Shown: positions 44,411-56,789 of the stretch, one piece after another | How the letters are laid out: the number at the start of each line of letters is the position of its first letter | How positions within the stretch are numbered: position 1 is the first letter of the stretch | From: Desmodesmus armatus | Taxonomy: Eukaryota > Chlorophyta > Chlorophyceae > Sphaeropleales > Scenedesmaceae | Direction: 5' to 3' | Assembly: GCA_007449985.2 (NCBI GenBank) | Contig: VIIQ02000831.1 | Location: forward strand, 186,001 to 250,000 | DNA: 64,000 nt | Made by a program: the position numbers and the translations under genes | Notes under the pieces: generated by a model | Databases searched by the model: none | The model's input: the letters and a program-made list of their open reading frames with translations, nothing else | What the model was told of the DNA's origin: nothing

Positions 44411-47400
44411 TCACCGGGGCCTCTTGCCACCTGTGTACTGCTGCGAACCCCTGCCTCCCCGGCCCCTGTAGCCGCCGCGTCCACCCCGTGTGTCAAAGCG
44501 GCCACCCGAGTACCCTCCCCGCCCGTGCCCCGTGCCGCGATCAATATCATACGAGTCCCGCTCCCTGGGCGCCGGGGGCCTGTCCCCTGGCCGGTCTCCC
44601 TCCCTGCTGCGCTCTGCTGTCCTGTCCCGTGGCCTCTCAGCGGTGCGGTCCCTGTCCCGGTCTGCGGGTGTCCTGTCACGAGGAGGGAGGGGCCTGTCCC
44701 GGTCGCTGCTACGGTCAAAAGGCCGGGCGTCCCTGGTGCTCGCAAGCCTGTCACGGCCCAGGTCGCGGTCTGGAACTGCACGTGCAGCAGACACCAAGCA
44801 GCAGTTTGCATGAGTGTCGCTGTGAACAGGATATGCGCAGTTTGGTTGTGCAGGAACACGCAGGACCTGCTCTTCAGCCATATTCACTACTGTATATCAG
44901 CAGAGAAGACCACGGCCTTGTTGCGAGAGGGAAAACTTTATATGAAGCGCGCCCAGCTCACATTCCATGTGAGCTGGGCGCGCTCCCAGCCATGCATGGT
45001 GCAGCTGGATACCAATCACCCATACTACACGAACCACAACTGCATGCCTACCTGGTGCTGGCTGTGCTGCCATCTGCTGCTTGATGCTCTCCAGCTGCCG
45101 CTGGTACAGCATGGACACCATGTTGAGCTCCTCGTTCTCCTGCTGGTAGAAGGTGCACAGGTCACGCGTGTCCTGCAGCTCCTCACGCAGCTCATCAGCA
45201 TGGCGCCGCTCAACCGCTGCGATGGCACCCTGCACAGCACAGCACAGCACAGCACAGTGTGGCGGGCGATTGTTAGAGATCCATAGTGAGCTGTTGTGGG
45301 TAGCTGCCAAGGTATGCAGTGCACAGCCAAACCTATTCTTGCTGCTCAGGCAGCTACTTGTCAGCAATGCTGGTGCTGGAAGGTTGAGGCCACGTGCAAA
45401 GGGTTATGCCAGCAACTGCAGCTAGTTTGTACAACACTTGGCCTCACTGCTCACCTGTGCTGCCTGCTTGCTCTCCCGCTGCTGCCTGCCAAGGTCTTCA
45501 TTCTCCTCCGTCAACACCTTGACCTTGCGCAGCAGCGCATGGCCACTCTTGGACTCCTGCACATGCCAGCACAACCCGCCCGTCACAAAGACGTCAGTCC
45601 CACAGGTGAAAACAGGCGACCTCAGCACACACCCACACACCTACACAGGCACCTGCCTGATCACACGAAACTTTGTGTATGTATGTTAAACTTTGCTCCT
45701 GTCACCGCTGACAGGCTAGCGACAAGCGGCTGGCAGTGCAGGGCATTTGCTGACACCACACATGAACAGCTGTAGCCTGCACACTCGACCCCAGCATGGG
45801 CCCTCGGGCTTAGGGGCTTGGCAGCAGCATTGGGACTCACACATGCATTTTGCCAAAGGGCCATCTGATCGCAGTGGCATAGCCCAGGCACAAGAACCAC
45901 AGCAGAGTAAAGATACCAACCTCCACTGTACAGTACCTGTACTGACGTTGTGTGCACACAAAACATATGTACCCTTTCACTAAGTCCAGGGTGTCCACTC
46001 TGCCTAAACACTCACCGGGGTGAAGGCCTGCCCCTCATAAGCTGCCTTTGCTGCCTCAGTCTCTGCCACACGCAGCTGCAGCTGAGTACGCAGCGCCTGG
46101 AACTCATGCTCGATGGCAGGGTCCAGCATCAGCTGCTGCACCTGCAGGAACAACAGCAGCGGGCAAAGCGGCAGCATGTTGGCAGGCAGGGTGCACAGAA
46201 TCACAACGGCATGCTGAAACCGTGAGAAACTGCACGTATCAGCGGCTGTTACTGGTGCTGGGACAACCTACCAAAACTGCCGCTGCAACAGCCAAACACT
46301 CCCACAGTACCCGGATCAGCGCAACAAAATGTAGACCATGCAGCCTGCCATGGCAGGGTCCCACTCACACCAGCACAGACTCCCAACGCACAGCACATCA
46401 GGGGACTGCAGGACAGGCAGGAGCTGGGCTCAGTGTGCTGGCTGCCCGCACCTGTATGATGTTTGTGTCGGCAGCAGCCCAGCCTGAGCCGAGCTCTCTG
46501 CGCAGGTGTATGTTCTGCGCGGTCAGCACAGCTGCTTGCACCTGCATGGCTGCGTCACGCGCCTGCGCCTGCAGACACATGAGGCGACAGGCGAGGGTCA
46601 CATTCGTGAGCTTGCTGGACAGGTTCCCATCTTGTCTCTCGCTGTTGCGCTTTGTGCTGGCAGTGAGGCGACACCATGTCAACACGTCAATTTGACACAA
46701 GCCAAGGAAGTCCTGAAGCTCCTGGCGCTGATCACAGTGCTAGGTTATGCCGGCGTGGAACTCCAACTGAAGTGTGTGAGCACTGCTCCGCAGTCAACAC
46801 AAGGGCCGGAGAGTGTTCAATGCTTGTGTGTCATGCATGCTGAAGGGATGTTGCGCCGGCGGCATGTCTGTGTCCCCCTAAGCTCTGGTGAGCAGCACTA
46901 CACACAATGCGCAGCGCCAGCAGCAGGAGTCAATGAGCAGCACCCCGGCCCGCACCGCCCCCTTTCATCCATGCAGCCAGGCCACATTCACGCACCTGCA
47001 CCCATGGGTCCCTCTGCCGTGCTGCCTGCGCCTGCTCAATGATTGCATCTGGGGATTGCATCTGCGCCTGGCTTGAGTTCACTGGGACCCCTGCTGCTGC
47101 CGCCAGCTTGAAGAAGGCTTGCTGCCACATGTTGGCCTGGGGGTCCGACTGCCTGCAGCCACAAAAGCACGCCAGGCTGGTTGGTGACAGCAGAACAGCT
47201 CTGGTGGTGCACGTGCTGTACCAAGTTAGAGTGCTTCATAGCAACCCCAACTCAGCACAGCTTGCAGTGCGACGGCCCAGCAGGATGGCACAAGTAGTGT
47301 GGCGGGAGAACAAGTCTCAAACCGCGCTACAATGAGTCCCAACCCTGCACCTTACGCAGCACAAGCTTTTCGACTTGGCCAAGCCTTGGCCAACATACAG

Positions 47401-49285
47401 CCAACACCAAACTGGGCGCCGGGAGGCTGAGCAATACAGTGCCCTCCTGCCGCAACTTTGCGTCCATCAACTCCCAACACTGCTTGCACAAGATCACAAT
47501 GTATGGTTGCAGCAGCATTCATGAGAATCAGGGCACTCAAGTAAGCAGGATGCAGGGTGTGTGGTGTGAAGCACCCTTGGGCTCCATGCTGGGCGCTCAG
47601 CAACCCCAGCTGCCAAGGTGCACAGCTCAAAACGGTCCATGCCTTCTATGACTTTGTGACTGCCATCGAGGGGCATGCAGCTCACCTGCTGTCAGGGACA
47701 GCAACATCATATGCAGGGTTCATCTACGTGGTTCATCTACAGTTCATATGAGATTCATCAAGAGTGCCAGGGTGCATCTACCTGCTTGCCCAGCAGCCCA
47801 AATATCAGACACAAACACAAACCGCATGGTGCAGGAACATCCACCTGCATGCATGCGCACGTGCAAGCACAGCATGCACGCTGCATGCAGACTGTTGCAT
47901 GCGAAAACAAACCGGTGCCACACATGCACCTGCCCACTGTATTGGATAGGATCAGCACATGTGCCAATGAAGGTGTTGCACAAACTCTGTAAGAGAGCTT
48001 GCAGCGGGGCACCACCCCAACCACGGGGCAGTGTGGCACGGCCTTACACCAATCAAGGCAGGCAATTAGGCAGGCCTTTTGACACGACTTGCTACCTTTA
48101 TGATGAAAAATCAGACGACCAACTGACAAGACACTAAGTGAGCTGGTTGCCAGCTGTACTCCACAGCTGCGCCACCAAACAAGTTCCCCAGCTGCGCTAC
48201 CAAACAAGTTGAGAGCGCAAACGAGACATGCTTGCACACACTGCACATTGGGTGTGTGCAAACCTAACTCCTGAACACCAGTATGCCAGCGGGGCAGCGC
48301 AATCCCAGCAAGACAACCGTGACATGTATGGCCAAACACCAGGCTAACAAAGGGTGTGCCCCCTGCCGTGCGACAGTAAGAAGCACGACCAGAGCTGCTG
48401 CTGCCATAGCAACCCAACGTTCAGCACATGCATCGAACCAATGCTGCCGCTGCCTGTTTGTTCTTACGAGTCTGTTTTCACGTGCCTGTTCTGCAATGGT
48501 TTGTTTGCTGTCCAGCCTTTGTTGTTTGGTTCGTGCTGGCGAGTGTGACACAGCCAGCACGCTGCTGACCCTGCCAGCAGCCCGTGCTGGACCCAGTTTG
48601 GTTTGGTTTGTACCAAATGCTACACCAAGCAGACCTCCAGGTGTGGTTCCACGGCCCCTTTTCACTCGAGGGTGTCGATCACAGAGCGTCAATACACGGA
48701 CAGCCGCCGCCACGACCGCCGCACGCACTCACCCAGATGCAAAGCTTTGTTGCGGTTGCGTCTGCTGCTGGTGTTGCTGCTGGTGTTGCTGCTGGTGTTG
48801 CTGCTGCTGCTGCATGTCCATGCTGCCCATGGGGTCCTGCATGGAACCGCCAGCACCAAACTGCATGTCGATGTCTGCAAAAGGTCCCACGCTGTCCAGC
48901 TGCGGCAGGCCGCCTCGCTGCTGCTGGCCTCCGCCGCCATACATGCCGCCCATGCCTCCACCCATTTGCTGCTGTTGATTGCCGCCCATCATGTTGTTGC
49001 CATAGCCTTGGTTGCTTTGGCCATAGAATCCCTGCTGCTGCTGGTGCTGCTGCTGGCCGCTGGCCATGTAGCCCTGGTTCCCCTGACCGCCGAAGCCGCC
49101 ACCGCCCTGATACAGCACACAGAGGTATCAAGCTGATGCTGACAGGCGTGTTGGATTGTGTCATACAAGTTTGCCAGCTCAGAGATAGTGACGCAGACGT
49201 CGGGTGACAGCAGCAGGGTGGCACAGCAGCGCCACCCTGCTGTTCCAAGCATGTCACCGTCAACAGGGGTACTCACATCGTCCAT
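44411..49285 (-). CDS. WTAP: WTAP/FIP37 homologue, m6A methyltransferase complex subunit
   Basis: Regulatory, coiled-coil subunit that anchors the METTL3-METTL14 type RNA N6-adenosine methyltransferase in the nucleus. Eight exons fit in phase: 49285-49277, 49106-48733, 47152-46996, 46568-46452, 46141-46016, 45556-45455, 45229-45052 and 44775-44411 (475 residues). The first exon codes only MDD. Residues about 4-128 are Gly/Gln-rich. The family core is a continuous helix: QLMLDPAIEHEFQALRTQL, AYEGQAFTP, SGHALLRKVKVLTEENEDLG, then DLCTFYQQENEELNMVSM. The end is an Arg/Asp tract with RGG-like repeats (GGRGGYRGRGGRGSQQ), unlike the Ser-rich end of animal WTAP as remembered. It is head-to-head with SULP1. 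A truncated duplicate of exons 6-8 lies at 37229-38409. Confidence 0.85.
44946..44984. repeat. Hairpin, 18-bp perfect arms
   Basis: AGCGCGCCCAGCTCACAT and its exact reverse complement around a 3-base loop, in the last WTAP intron. The duplicate at about 37820 has only one arm, partly changed, so it arose or was lost after duplication. Confidence 0.95.
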
Positions 49286-49745
49286 GGAGCGGTAGATTAC
49301 TGCGTCTAGCTCGCAACTACGTAGCACCTGCTGCCCTGCTTGTTTTATCTGCTGTGATCTGTCTGCCTGCCTGCTGTCAAACTTAGGACTGCACAGACAG
49401 AAGCGCTGCTACCAAGCAGTGTTCAGGTACAAACAGCTTGACAAAACCCAACAGACGCACATGTGCTGCCTCCAGTAGGCAGAAGAGCAACAGTCAGCTC
49501 AAGAATGACTCAAGAATGAATGAGGGCAAGGGGATGCGGCACAGTGTGATCTGTGAAGTGTTTGTTATGATATCGTTGCAGGTATGGTCACTTTCTTGTA
49601 ATTTACAGGATCCAAGAGACTTGCCTGTGCGTAGATCAACTTGTCTTTGTGAGATACGGACTACACGCTGAGCCCAGTTGGATCGCTCAATCCGCAACAA
49701 TTTTCTGAGTGCGCACGGCGACAGCGGTCGCTGCATAACGGCAGC
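49286..49745. promoter_or_regulatory. Shared divergent promoter of WTAP and SULP1
   Basis: 460 bp separate the two start codons and no gene fits inside, so both promoters must lie here, or partly in 5' introns. No TATA box or known sulfur-response site was recognised. Confidence 0.5.
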
Positions 49746-51886
49746 ATGGCCTCCCTAGGAACGAGGTCTCTCAGCAGCAGAACGTTGCATTCCAGCAGAG
49801 GTGGGTGATCGTCCTCTTATATCGCTGTTTTGCTAGACAAGGAGCGGTATCCAAATTACTGTGCTGATGATTGCAGGGGTTTCAGCTGCACCTGGGGCAG
49901 TGGTGGTACCTCACGCCTTGGCTGCTGCCCAGCAGCAGCGACAATGGCAGCAGCAGCTGCCTCCTGCAGCTGCAGCGACTCTGGGATCAATCAGACGCTC
50001 GCAGCAAGTTCCAAACATCTGCTTACAACAGCGGCCGAATGTTTGCCCACAGCAGCGGCAAGTAGCAGCAGGTAAGCCTGGTCACGGCACTTGAAGTGAA
50101 GCATCATATGCAGTGCAGCCGTGCTGCACCCCCGATACTGTGTGCAGACGCACTGTAACATGGACCTATTTCTCCTGCCGACTCACACCGGTTTCCTGCA
50201 CCCCTGCAGCGGCGGTAGCAGCAGCAGCAGGCGATGCGCAGCAGCCATGGCAGCCTCCCCAACAGCCGCAGGGCTTTCTGCGGCTACCGCGGCTATCCCT
50301 GTGGTCGCTAGGTGGCCCGCTGGCGTGGGGCTACATGCTAGGCTACCTCGGCCTCATGCTGATTCTGCCCATCAGCGCCCTACTGGCCAAAGCCAGCTTG
50401 GTACCCTTGCAGGAGTTCATCACAAGGGCAGCAGAGCCGGTGGCTATGTCAGCATACTTTGTGTCGTTCAGCATGGCGCTGCTTGCGGGCGCAGTGAATG
50501 CAGTGTTTGGCTTTTTGCTGGCATGGGTGCTGGTCAAGTATGAGTTCCCAGGTGGGTGCTGGATGGGGGCAGCCCACTGCCCTGGAGGCAGGGCGTCTGG
50601 AGCACGCATTGCTCAGCTGCCGGGTTTGACAATGATTGACCTGAGCTAGTCTCCCTGTCAAGTAGTAGATTGAGGAGTACGCCAGTACACCACCTTGCAG
50701 TCGCATTGCAGGCGCAGACAGCTGGCTGAGCACCTTCACCAGCACCCAAGCACATCATCTTTCGCAAAGGACATGGCAGTGGGACACTACACGCATTAGA
50801 GTACGCACAGGCCTTCACCCATGTGTCCAGCACACTCCAAAGCGCCATGTCTCTCTGCGATCCACTGATGCTGCTGCTCCTGCAGGCAAGAAGTGGATAG
50901 ATGCAGCAGTGGACCTGCCGTTTGCGCTGCCCACCAGTGTGGCTGGTCTCACCCTAGCCACAGTGTATGGGGAGGAAGGCATCCTTGGCCGGTTTCTGAT
51001 GAGCCTGGGGGTGAACGTGGTGTACACGCGGCTGGGTGTGGCAGTCGCCATGATCTTCGTGTCGTTCCCGTTTGTGGTGCGCACCATGCAGCCGGTTCTG
51101 CAGGTGAGAGGCCTGGTGGGGCGCAGGCAAGCGGGCCATGCACAGCTGACACGGGCGCGCAGCAGCAGTGATGGCAGCAGCCTGAATGCTGTGAAGCACA
51201 CCTCAGCTGGGTTGCCGCTCTTGCACTGCGAGCAGTGGCTTGTGGTCAGTTGACCACACGTTTTCGGCTCGACCTGTGTAGTCGACACGCGCTCATGCAG
51301 CCATGCGGGTGCTCGGGCCAGCTCGCAGCTGTTCTGGGCTGTGAAGTGTTGCCAGGGTGGGCGGTGCAGCGGCTGCTATCTGTGCACTTTTGAGTTGTGT
51401 GCAGGCCGCAGTGCCCAGCACATGAGCCGGATCGTGCGTAGTAGTTGAGAGTAGGCCCTGGCCAGTCACCCTAAGCTGGAATAATGACTCTCTGCCGCCG
51501 CTGTGCCGTTGCCGTTGCTGCTGTTACGTTGCTGGTGTACTGCTCTGCAGGAAATGGAGAAGGAAGTTGAAGAGGCAGCCTGGTCGCTAGGGGCCTCCCC
51601 ATGGCAGACCTTCACGCAGGTCCTGCTGCCACCCCTGCTGCCGCCGCTGCTGACTGGCACTGCCCTGGCCTTCAGTAGGGCTCTAGGGGAGTTTGGCAGT
51701 GTTGTGATTGTGTCTAGTAACTTCCCTTATAAGGATCTCATTGCGCCTGTGCTGATCTTCCAGTGCCTGGAGCAGTATGACTTTGTGGGTGCGACGGTCA
51801 TTGGTACGGTGCTGCTGCTGATCAGCCTGGTGATGATGGTGGGTGTCAACTGGCTGCAGTCCTACTCACAGCGCTTCAGGAAGTGA
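49746..51886 (+). CDS. SULP1: Chloroplast sulfate permease subunit (CysT/CysU type)
   Basis: Membrane subunit of the chloroplast-envelope sulfate ABC transporter of green algae. Exons 49746-49800, 49877-50071, 50210-50551, 50886-51103 and 51551-51886 fit in phase (381 residues). The first 90 or so residues are a basic, Ser/Ala/Gln-rich transit-like sequence ([18 protein letters not shown]). Then come about six membrane helices ([20 protein letters not shown], then [46 protein letters not shown]). The permease EAA loop [21 protein letters not shown] is typical of ABC importers. [20 protein letters not shown] is typical of CysT. In green plants outside this lineage the gene is often plastid-encoded. 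The partner SULP2 and the ATPase are not in the window. Confidence 0.93.
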
Positions 51887-54185
51887 GGGGGCAGCGGGTG
51901 GTACCGGTGCACGGGGGTGGAGGGTCGTTCTGCACCGCTGCTTGCTGCAGGGGCTGCCTGTGCCCACACACATCATATGCAGGCCGCCAGCTGGGGCCTT
52001 GGTGCATGTGTGTGTGTGTGGCCATGGGGTGGGTACTCGTGGGCAGCTTCTTTGCTGGCTGTTTTGTGGTGGGGCGCTTGTCGGGCATGGTGATGGACCT
52101 GTGCATGTACAGAGAGGGTTGTGTGCGGCCATTGCCGACTAGGCCCTATCTTAGCATGTCATTCACTGTGGGCGCGCACGTTCAGCACATTATTGGTGCA
52201 CTTTGCTGGTGTTGTCTGCGTGGCGGGCGTCTGTCCTGTGCACTTGCAGCACTCGCGCGCCTACAGCCACAGCCCTTTGAGCTGACTTGACGCGTTGTTG
52301 AACTTGCTGTGCAGTTCCAAGGCACTGCCTGTGTGCGGCCTTATGCTTTGGGCAGTGCAAAGCCACATGCTGGCTGTCACCCAAACAAGTGATCAGAACT
52401 GAATTGCTGCAGCCGCGTTTGTGTGCAGCCACTGGCATGGTGTCCCTATCGCAATGCGCGATCCTGCATGCTCAGTGCGTGTGACTTGCACAAGGGGGGT
52501 CTACCCTTGAACTTGTTTTTTGTTGCTGGTCGTGTCGCTTGTTATGAGCAAGCCTTGCAGGATGGGACGTTGCTGCTTGTCAAGATCGGCTGCAGCTGTA
52601 GTTGCTGAACCCCTGCAGGGCTGGTGAGGCCAACACTGTTGCAGGCAACGCAAAAGAGACTAAAGGCCCTGGGGTCTGAGCTTGACAAAGATCCAGTGCT
52701 GTATCACATCTGGCATTTGAATCATCGTGCTGTCTTTGTATGTGTGCGCTGCTTGTGTGTGACGTCATCTGCACATAGGTAGTCCATGTCAGAGCATGTG
52801 GTTGGGCAGGGGCTGAGTCCTGACTGCTGCAGATGCCTGGCAGCACTGTCTTGTTTCAGTCAGCAGAACTACAACTGCCTCAATAACTATGACATTGCAG
52901 TCATTCAAAGCAGTCCCTCAAGGTTGGTGGTGTGCTTTCAAAGCAGGTGCAAGGTATATCAGGCACCAGCATCATCCGCCACATCTTGCATGCTTACAGC
53001 CCTAAACACCACGGGGGCTGACGAGGACTGTGTACACCAAACCCGTGCAATAGCACAGATAAATGTGATGCAGGCACCCAGTATTCTCACTGTACACCTG
53101 CACACGCAGCAAGGAAGGGCCTGCCCAAACGGCACACACCAGGGCTACCATCAACTTGTGATGACAACAGTGCAACTTGACAGTCCCCACACTTCTGGGC
53201 CAATACCCCCGGTAGCGCTCAACATGCGGTCAGCGGCTCAAGTATCTCAATGGCCGTTGTTGTGCAGCACTTGCGGCTGATGTGGAATGCAGTGCATCCC
53301 ACCAGCAGCGACAGATAACCAAGCCAGGCCTGTGACCAATCCGGCCATGACGGACGAAAAGCTGCATCAGCAAAGACAAATGATATGTACAGCGCAGTTC
53401 TTGTGGGTCACAAAAGGAACAGACCGATCCCACCCAGCCTCTCACAGAACAGACCACATGTGCTCAAGCCTCATGAATGTTGCCTCACATGCATGGGGGT
53501 GATGCAGGCCCTGCCAGGCTGGCTGCCGCAGGGCACATGCACAGCCTGAGGCCCTGTTTGGGGGAGGCTGTCATGCTTTGTGAAGTTAACAACATGGCAA
53601 ATGCTGGTCAACAGCCTGGGGCAACTGGGCACTGCTGCAGGCACATGCGTGTCTATTGCAGGTGCTGCACCCTCCTATGTAGAAGGCATCAGCGCACAAC
53701 CCTGCCCAACCAGTGGCAATCAAACAACAAAATCAGACCAGCTGCTGCCTACATCAGGAGGTAACTCAAAACTGGTTTGTGCGTGACACTGCCTCTCCAT
53801 GAATGTGCCTCTTCTAATACTCTCCTACACACAACCAACTGAAACTGGCACGGCAGCGAGCAAGCAGTCTGGATGGGACTGCTGCACATGTCCACAAACA
53901 ACTACATTCAACCCATAGCATCAAAGCCCCAGCACTGTAAATTGAACACATTCCAATTGCCTACCCACGGGTGGTTGACCTTCCCCCCCACCAAGGCTTG
54001 GTGCGCATAGGAGGGGGTGGGGTGGCAACCCACAAAACAGTGCTGCAGCAGTCTCTGGGCAACAAAGGTGGTTGGGGAAGCCGCAAAGAAGAAATACTGC
54101 CCTGATTATGTTCTTCTGGGCCTGCTGTCTCCTGGTCAAACTGCTGAAAACTGACCCACTGCAGCTGCCTCCCACGAACGCTGGT
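51887..54185. other. Intergenic region between convergent genes
   Basis: No supported gene. Longer open frames here lack domain-like sequence, splice support and codon bias. It holds the SULP1 3' UTR and presumably that of the minus-strand gene ending at 54186. Confidence 0.5.
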
Positions 54186-56680
54186 TCATAGTGCCATACG
54201 CTTGGAAGGTGGAAGTGAAGCTTCCTCTGGCCTCAGACTGTCCTCTTCCCACAGTGCTCGTTTGATGGGTTGATGGGAGCCCTTCCTTGCCTGGAACTGG
54301 CAGCCCTCCTCGACGAACTCAGCAGGTAGCAGCAGCGTCAGCTGCCTTGGGCGTCGATGCTTGCCCTTTCCCTTCGGCGTTCGCTGTCTGCTGTCAGGAC
54401 CTGGCTCAGCAAGGCTCAGCAAGGCAGTTTGACTGGACGCCTTTGGCTCTGCTGGCCCCCTGCACATGACAGAAAAGGATGTCAGATGATTCTGCAGCAT
54501 TCTTGCAATACATTGCCACCCTGAAGTGCTGCTGCTGCTTACTCGAACTTCAGCTGCGCCAGTCCAAATATGCAGCTCGTCGCCATAGCAGCAGGTCTGC
54601 ACATGATGGCTTGAAATGGGCTGTTTGAAAGCTTTGAAGTGTTCATTGTGGCTTCCAGAAATGTGTGGCGGCCCCTAAGTGCTGCGTTTCTCTTTATGAA
54701 CTTGAAATTTTTGAACCAACCAACTTTCGGCGGGATGCCACTAACGCACGAGAGCATGTGCAGGGTAGAGTTGCTGGATGGCTGATGGCTTCTCGTCAGC
54801 CAAGGGACGGATGAACTGCGCCAACCGGAGTCAAGGGTGTAACCGTTTCGGCAGTCATCCAAACCATTCTGCAATTGCCGATTTATTACAGACACCTAGA
54901 AACAAGAACGTCAATTCCGCCCCACTGCTTCTCACCGCCCCCCACCATCCACACAAGGGCACACCACAGTACTAGTACAGTACATCAGTGGGTCTCCAGG
55001 CCACTACCTTTTGGTCTGTCTTGGCCAAAGTGAACAGCGAGCGCTGGATGTCATCCACAGCCCGTCAAAAAAACTACCAGGACAGGAGTTGCAGGTGACA
55101 CAGAGTTGACCCAGCACGGGAAGGGGGGGGGGGGCACATGCTCCTGGGGTTGGCTCGAGGCATTCTCTTTTTGGAGAACCTTGGTTGGCAATGCCTCTGG
55201 TGGGTGGTCACCCCTGCAGCTCCAGCTGCCCCCGCCCCCCCCCCCCCTGCTTCAAATGCCCCGGAAAATTCCTGTCACAAGCAAGCAATGAACAATGTCA
55301 CCAAGACCAACCAGTGACAGCACGTGACAGTACAACAGCGCCAACGCCTGTAGATGCAACCTATGCATCGGTGCCTTGCTGCTGTTGCCGCTGCTGCTAC
55401 TGCTGCTGCTGCTGGTGTGCTCCTTCACTGGGGTCAATCATGGCCAGGTGCTGCTGGTCTAGCTGCAGCTGCCTCCAATTGCTCAGTGCCTGCTGCACCG
55501 CCATTTCAGCATCAGACCGCCGCTGTGCATCCCAGCGAGCTGCACTGCTCTGCAGCAGCACAAGAGGAACGACAACCGCGACAGTGTGCTGGTGTTGGTT
55601 TGCCAAACACGGGGAGGAGGGTGCGGAGCGGAAACAGCTTTTGGCTGGCCACATATGCAGATAGAAGGTGATGCGCAAGCCTTACTACCAGGAGTGTACT
55701 TGTAAGCCTTGAGGAGGTGTTTGACGAGTCGCATAAACCCCAGAACACCCCATCTTCTAGGGAGGATCTGTCCGTTCAGTGTGCAAACGCACAGGGACGC
55801 CAAGCGTGCTGCCATGCCATCTGAAATACCTGTACCACTGCTGACCACGTCACCACTGCTGTGACTGTGACAGCACCACGGACATGCAAGCCAGCGGCAT
55901 GCTGGGTGCAACATGCTGCAAGGCCTTGTGGCAGCCCCAGGGCAGCGACAGTGCTGCTGCAGCTGCCTCACAGCCATAGGGGTCCGTGGACCAATGACTG
56001 CTGAACAGCACAGACAGCAACGTCAATTTCGACTCACCCCTAAGGGCCCAGGCTGCAGCACCTCCACCACCTCCTGCACTGCTTGCTCCACAGACCTGCA
56101 CACATGAACAGCAGCAACAACAGGGGTTGGGGGTGGGGGCTACAGGATGCAATGCCGTGCATGTGGACTGGGAACTGTGCAAGTGAAGACACTGTACTTG
56201 CTGGCGGACTTGATAGCATTCACCTGGCAGCGCGTTGAGTCTGCTGTATGGCACCACCTGCACAGCCAGGTGGCCAAACGGTCAGTCAGTTGTACACTGG
56301 TCTAGACCAGATCTGGTGGGTGCGCGCTGCAGCAGCACACCCCCTCAAGCACCAGCACCCACCTATCAGCCGAAGTGCCCCGCTCAAGGCTTGCATGGCT
56401 ATGGTATCATTGCACCCAGCTGTAAGCACACAGGTGCGACCTACAGAATAGACCCAAAGTACGCTTGAACAGTTTCGTGGCAGTTGTGGCAGTTGCAGAG
56501 ACACACATGTGTGCCAATTTTGCAAGGTGAGCTGCTTCACTGTCATGCTAGGGGTACCGACTAGGTCGCTGGTATCGGTGCGACACGCGCTTTTCCTCCT
56601 CTGAAACACACACCTGTTGGTTACCATCCCGGTCCACGACCTTCTCAGCTTGCGAACGACACTGAAAGAGCACCACTCAG
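54186..56680 (-). CDS. Unrecognised multi-exon gene, boundaries uncertain
   Basis: Not recognised. Several minus-strand segments look coding and have splice sites: around 56680-56625 (encoding AEKVVDRDGNQQ, donor GTGTGTG), 56258-56224 (VVPYSRLNALPG), 56096-56036 (SVEQAVQEVVEVLQPGPLG, donor GTGAGT), 55840-55690 (MAARLASLCVCTLNGQ...FMRLVKHLLKAYKYTPG), 55560-55400 (AVQQALSNWRQLQLDQQHLA...), 55068-55008 (VDDIQRSLFTLAKTDQK, donor GTAGTG), 54596-54543 and 54459-54186 (Lys/Arg-rich end, stop after PPSKRMAL). Only the last two were joined in phase with confidence; no complete frame was built. The 5' end would lie near 56700, sharing a promoter of about 100 bp with the G-patch gene. No domain is visible; the helical middle and basic end could suit a nuclear protein, which is a guess. 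Confidence 0.45.
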
Positions 56681-56789
56681 CAGCTCAGCAACACACGTTT
56701 CTTTCAGCACGCCATCCTCCCGGCACGTGCTCTGCCGCCTGTCACCCGACGCCAAAGCAGCCCCAGCAGCCCCAGCAGCAGCAGCAGCC

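Larger units (their letters stand above)
40640..46010. repeat. Right copy of the large segmental duplication
   Basis: Parallels 32340-38895, with F-box gene B (+) followed by WTAP exons 8-6 (-). Here the similarity ends within the intact WTAP gene at its exon-5 donor, so this is probably the parental copy for the WTAP part. Confidence 0.75.

Noticed and set aside
48283..48978. 231-codon plus-strand frame rich in Cys
   Set aside because: Antisense to the Gln-rich second exon of WTAP; the Cys runs are the reverse of CAG-type codons.
52786..53280. 164-codon plus-strand frame
   Set aside because: No recognisable motif, no splice partners and no codon bias like the neighbours; treated as chance.
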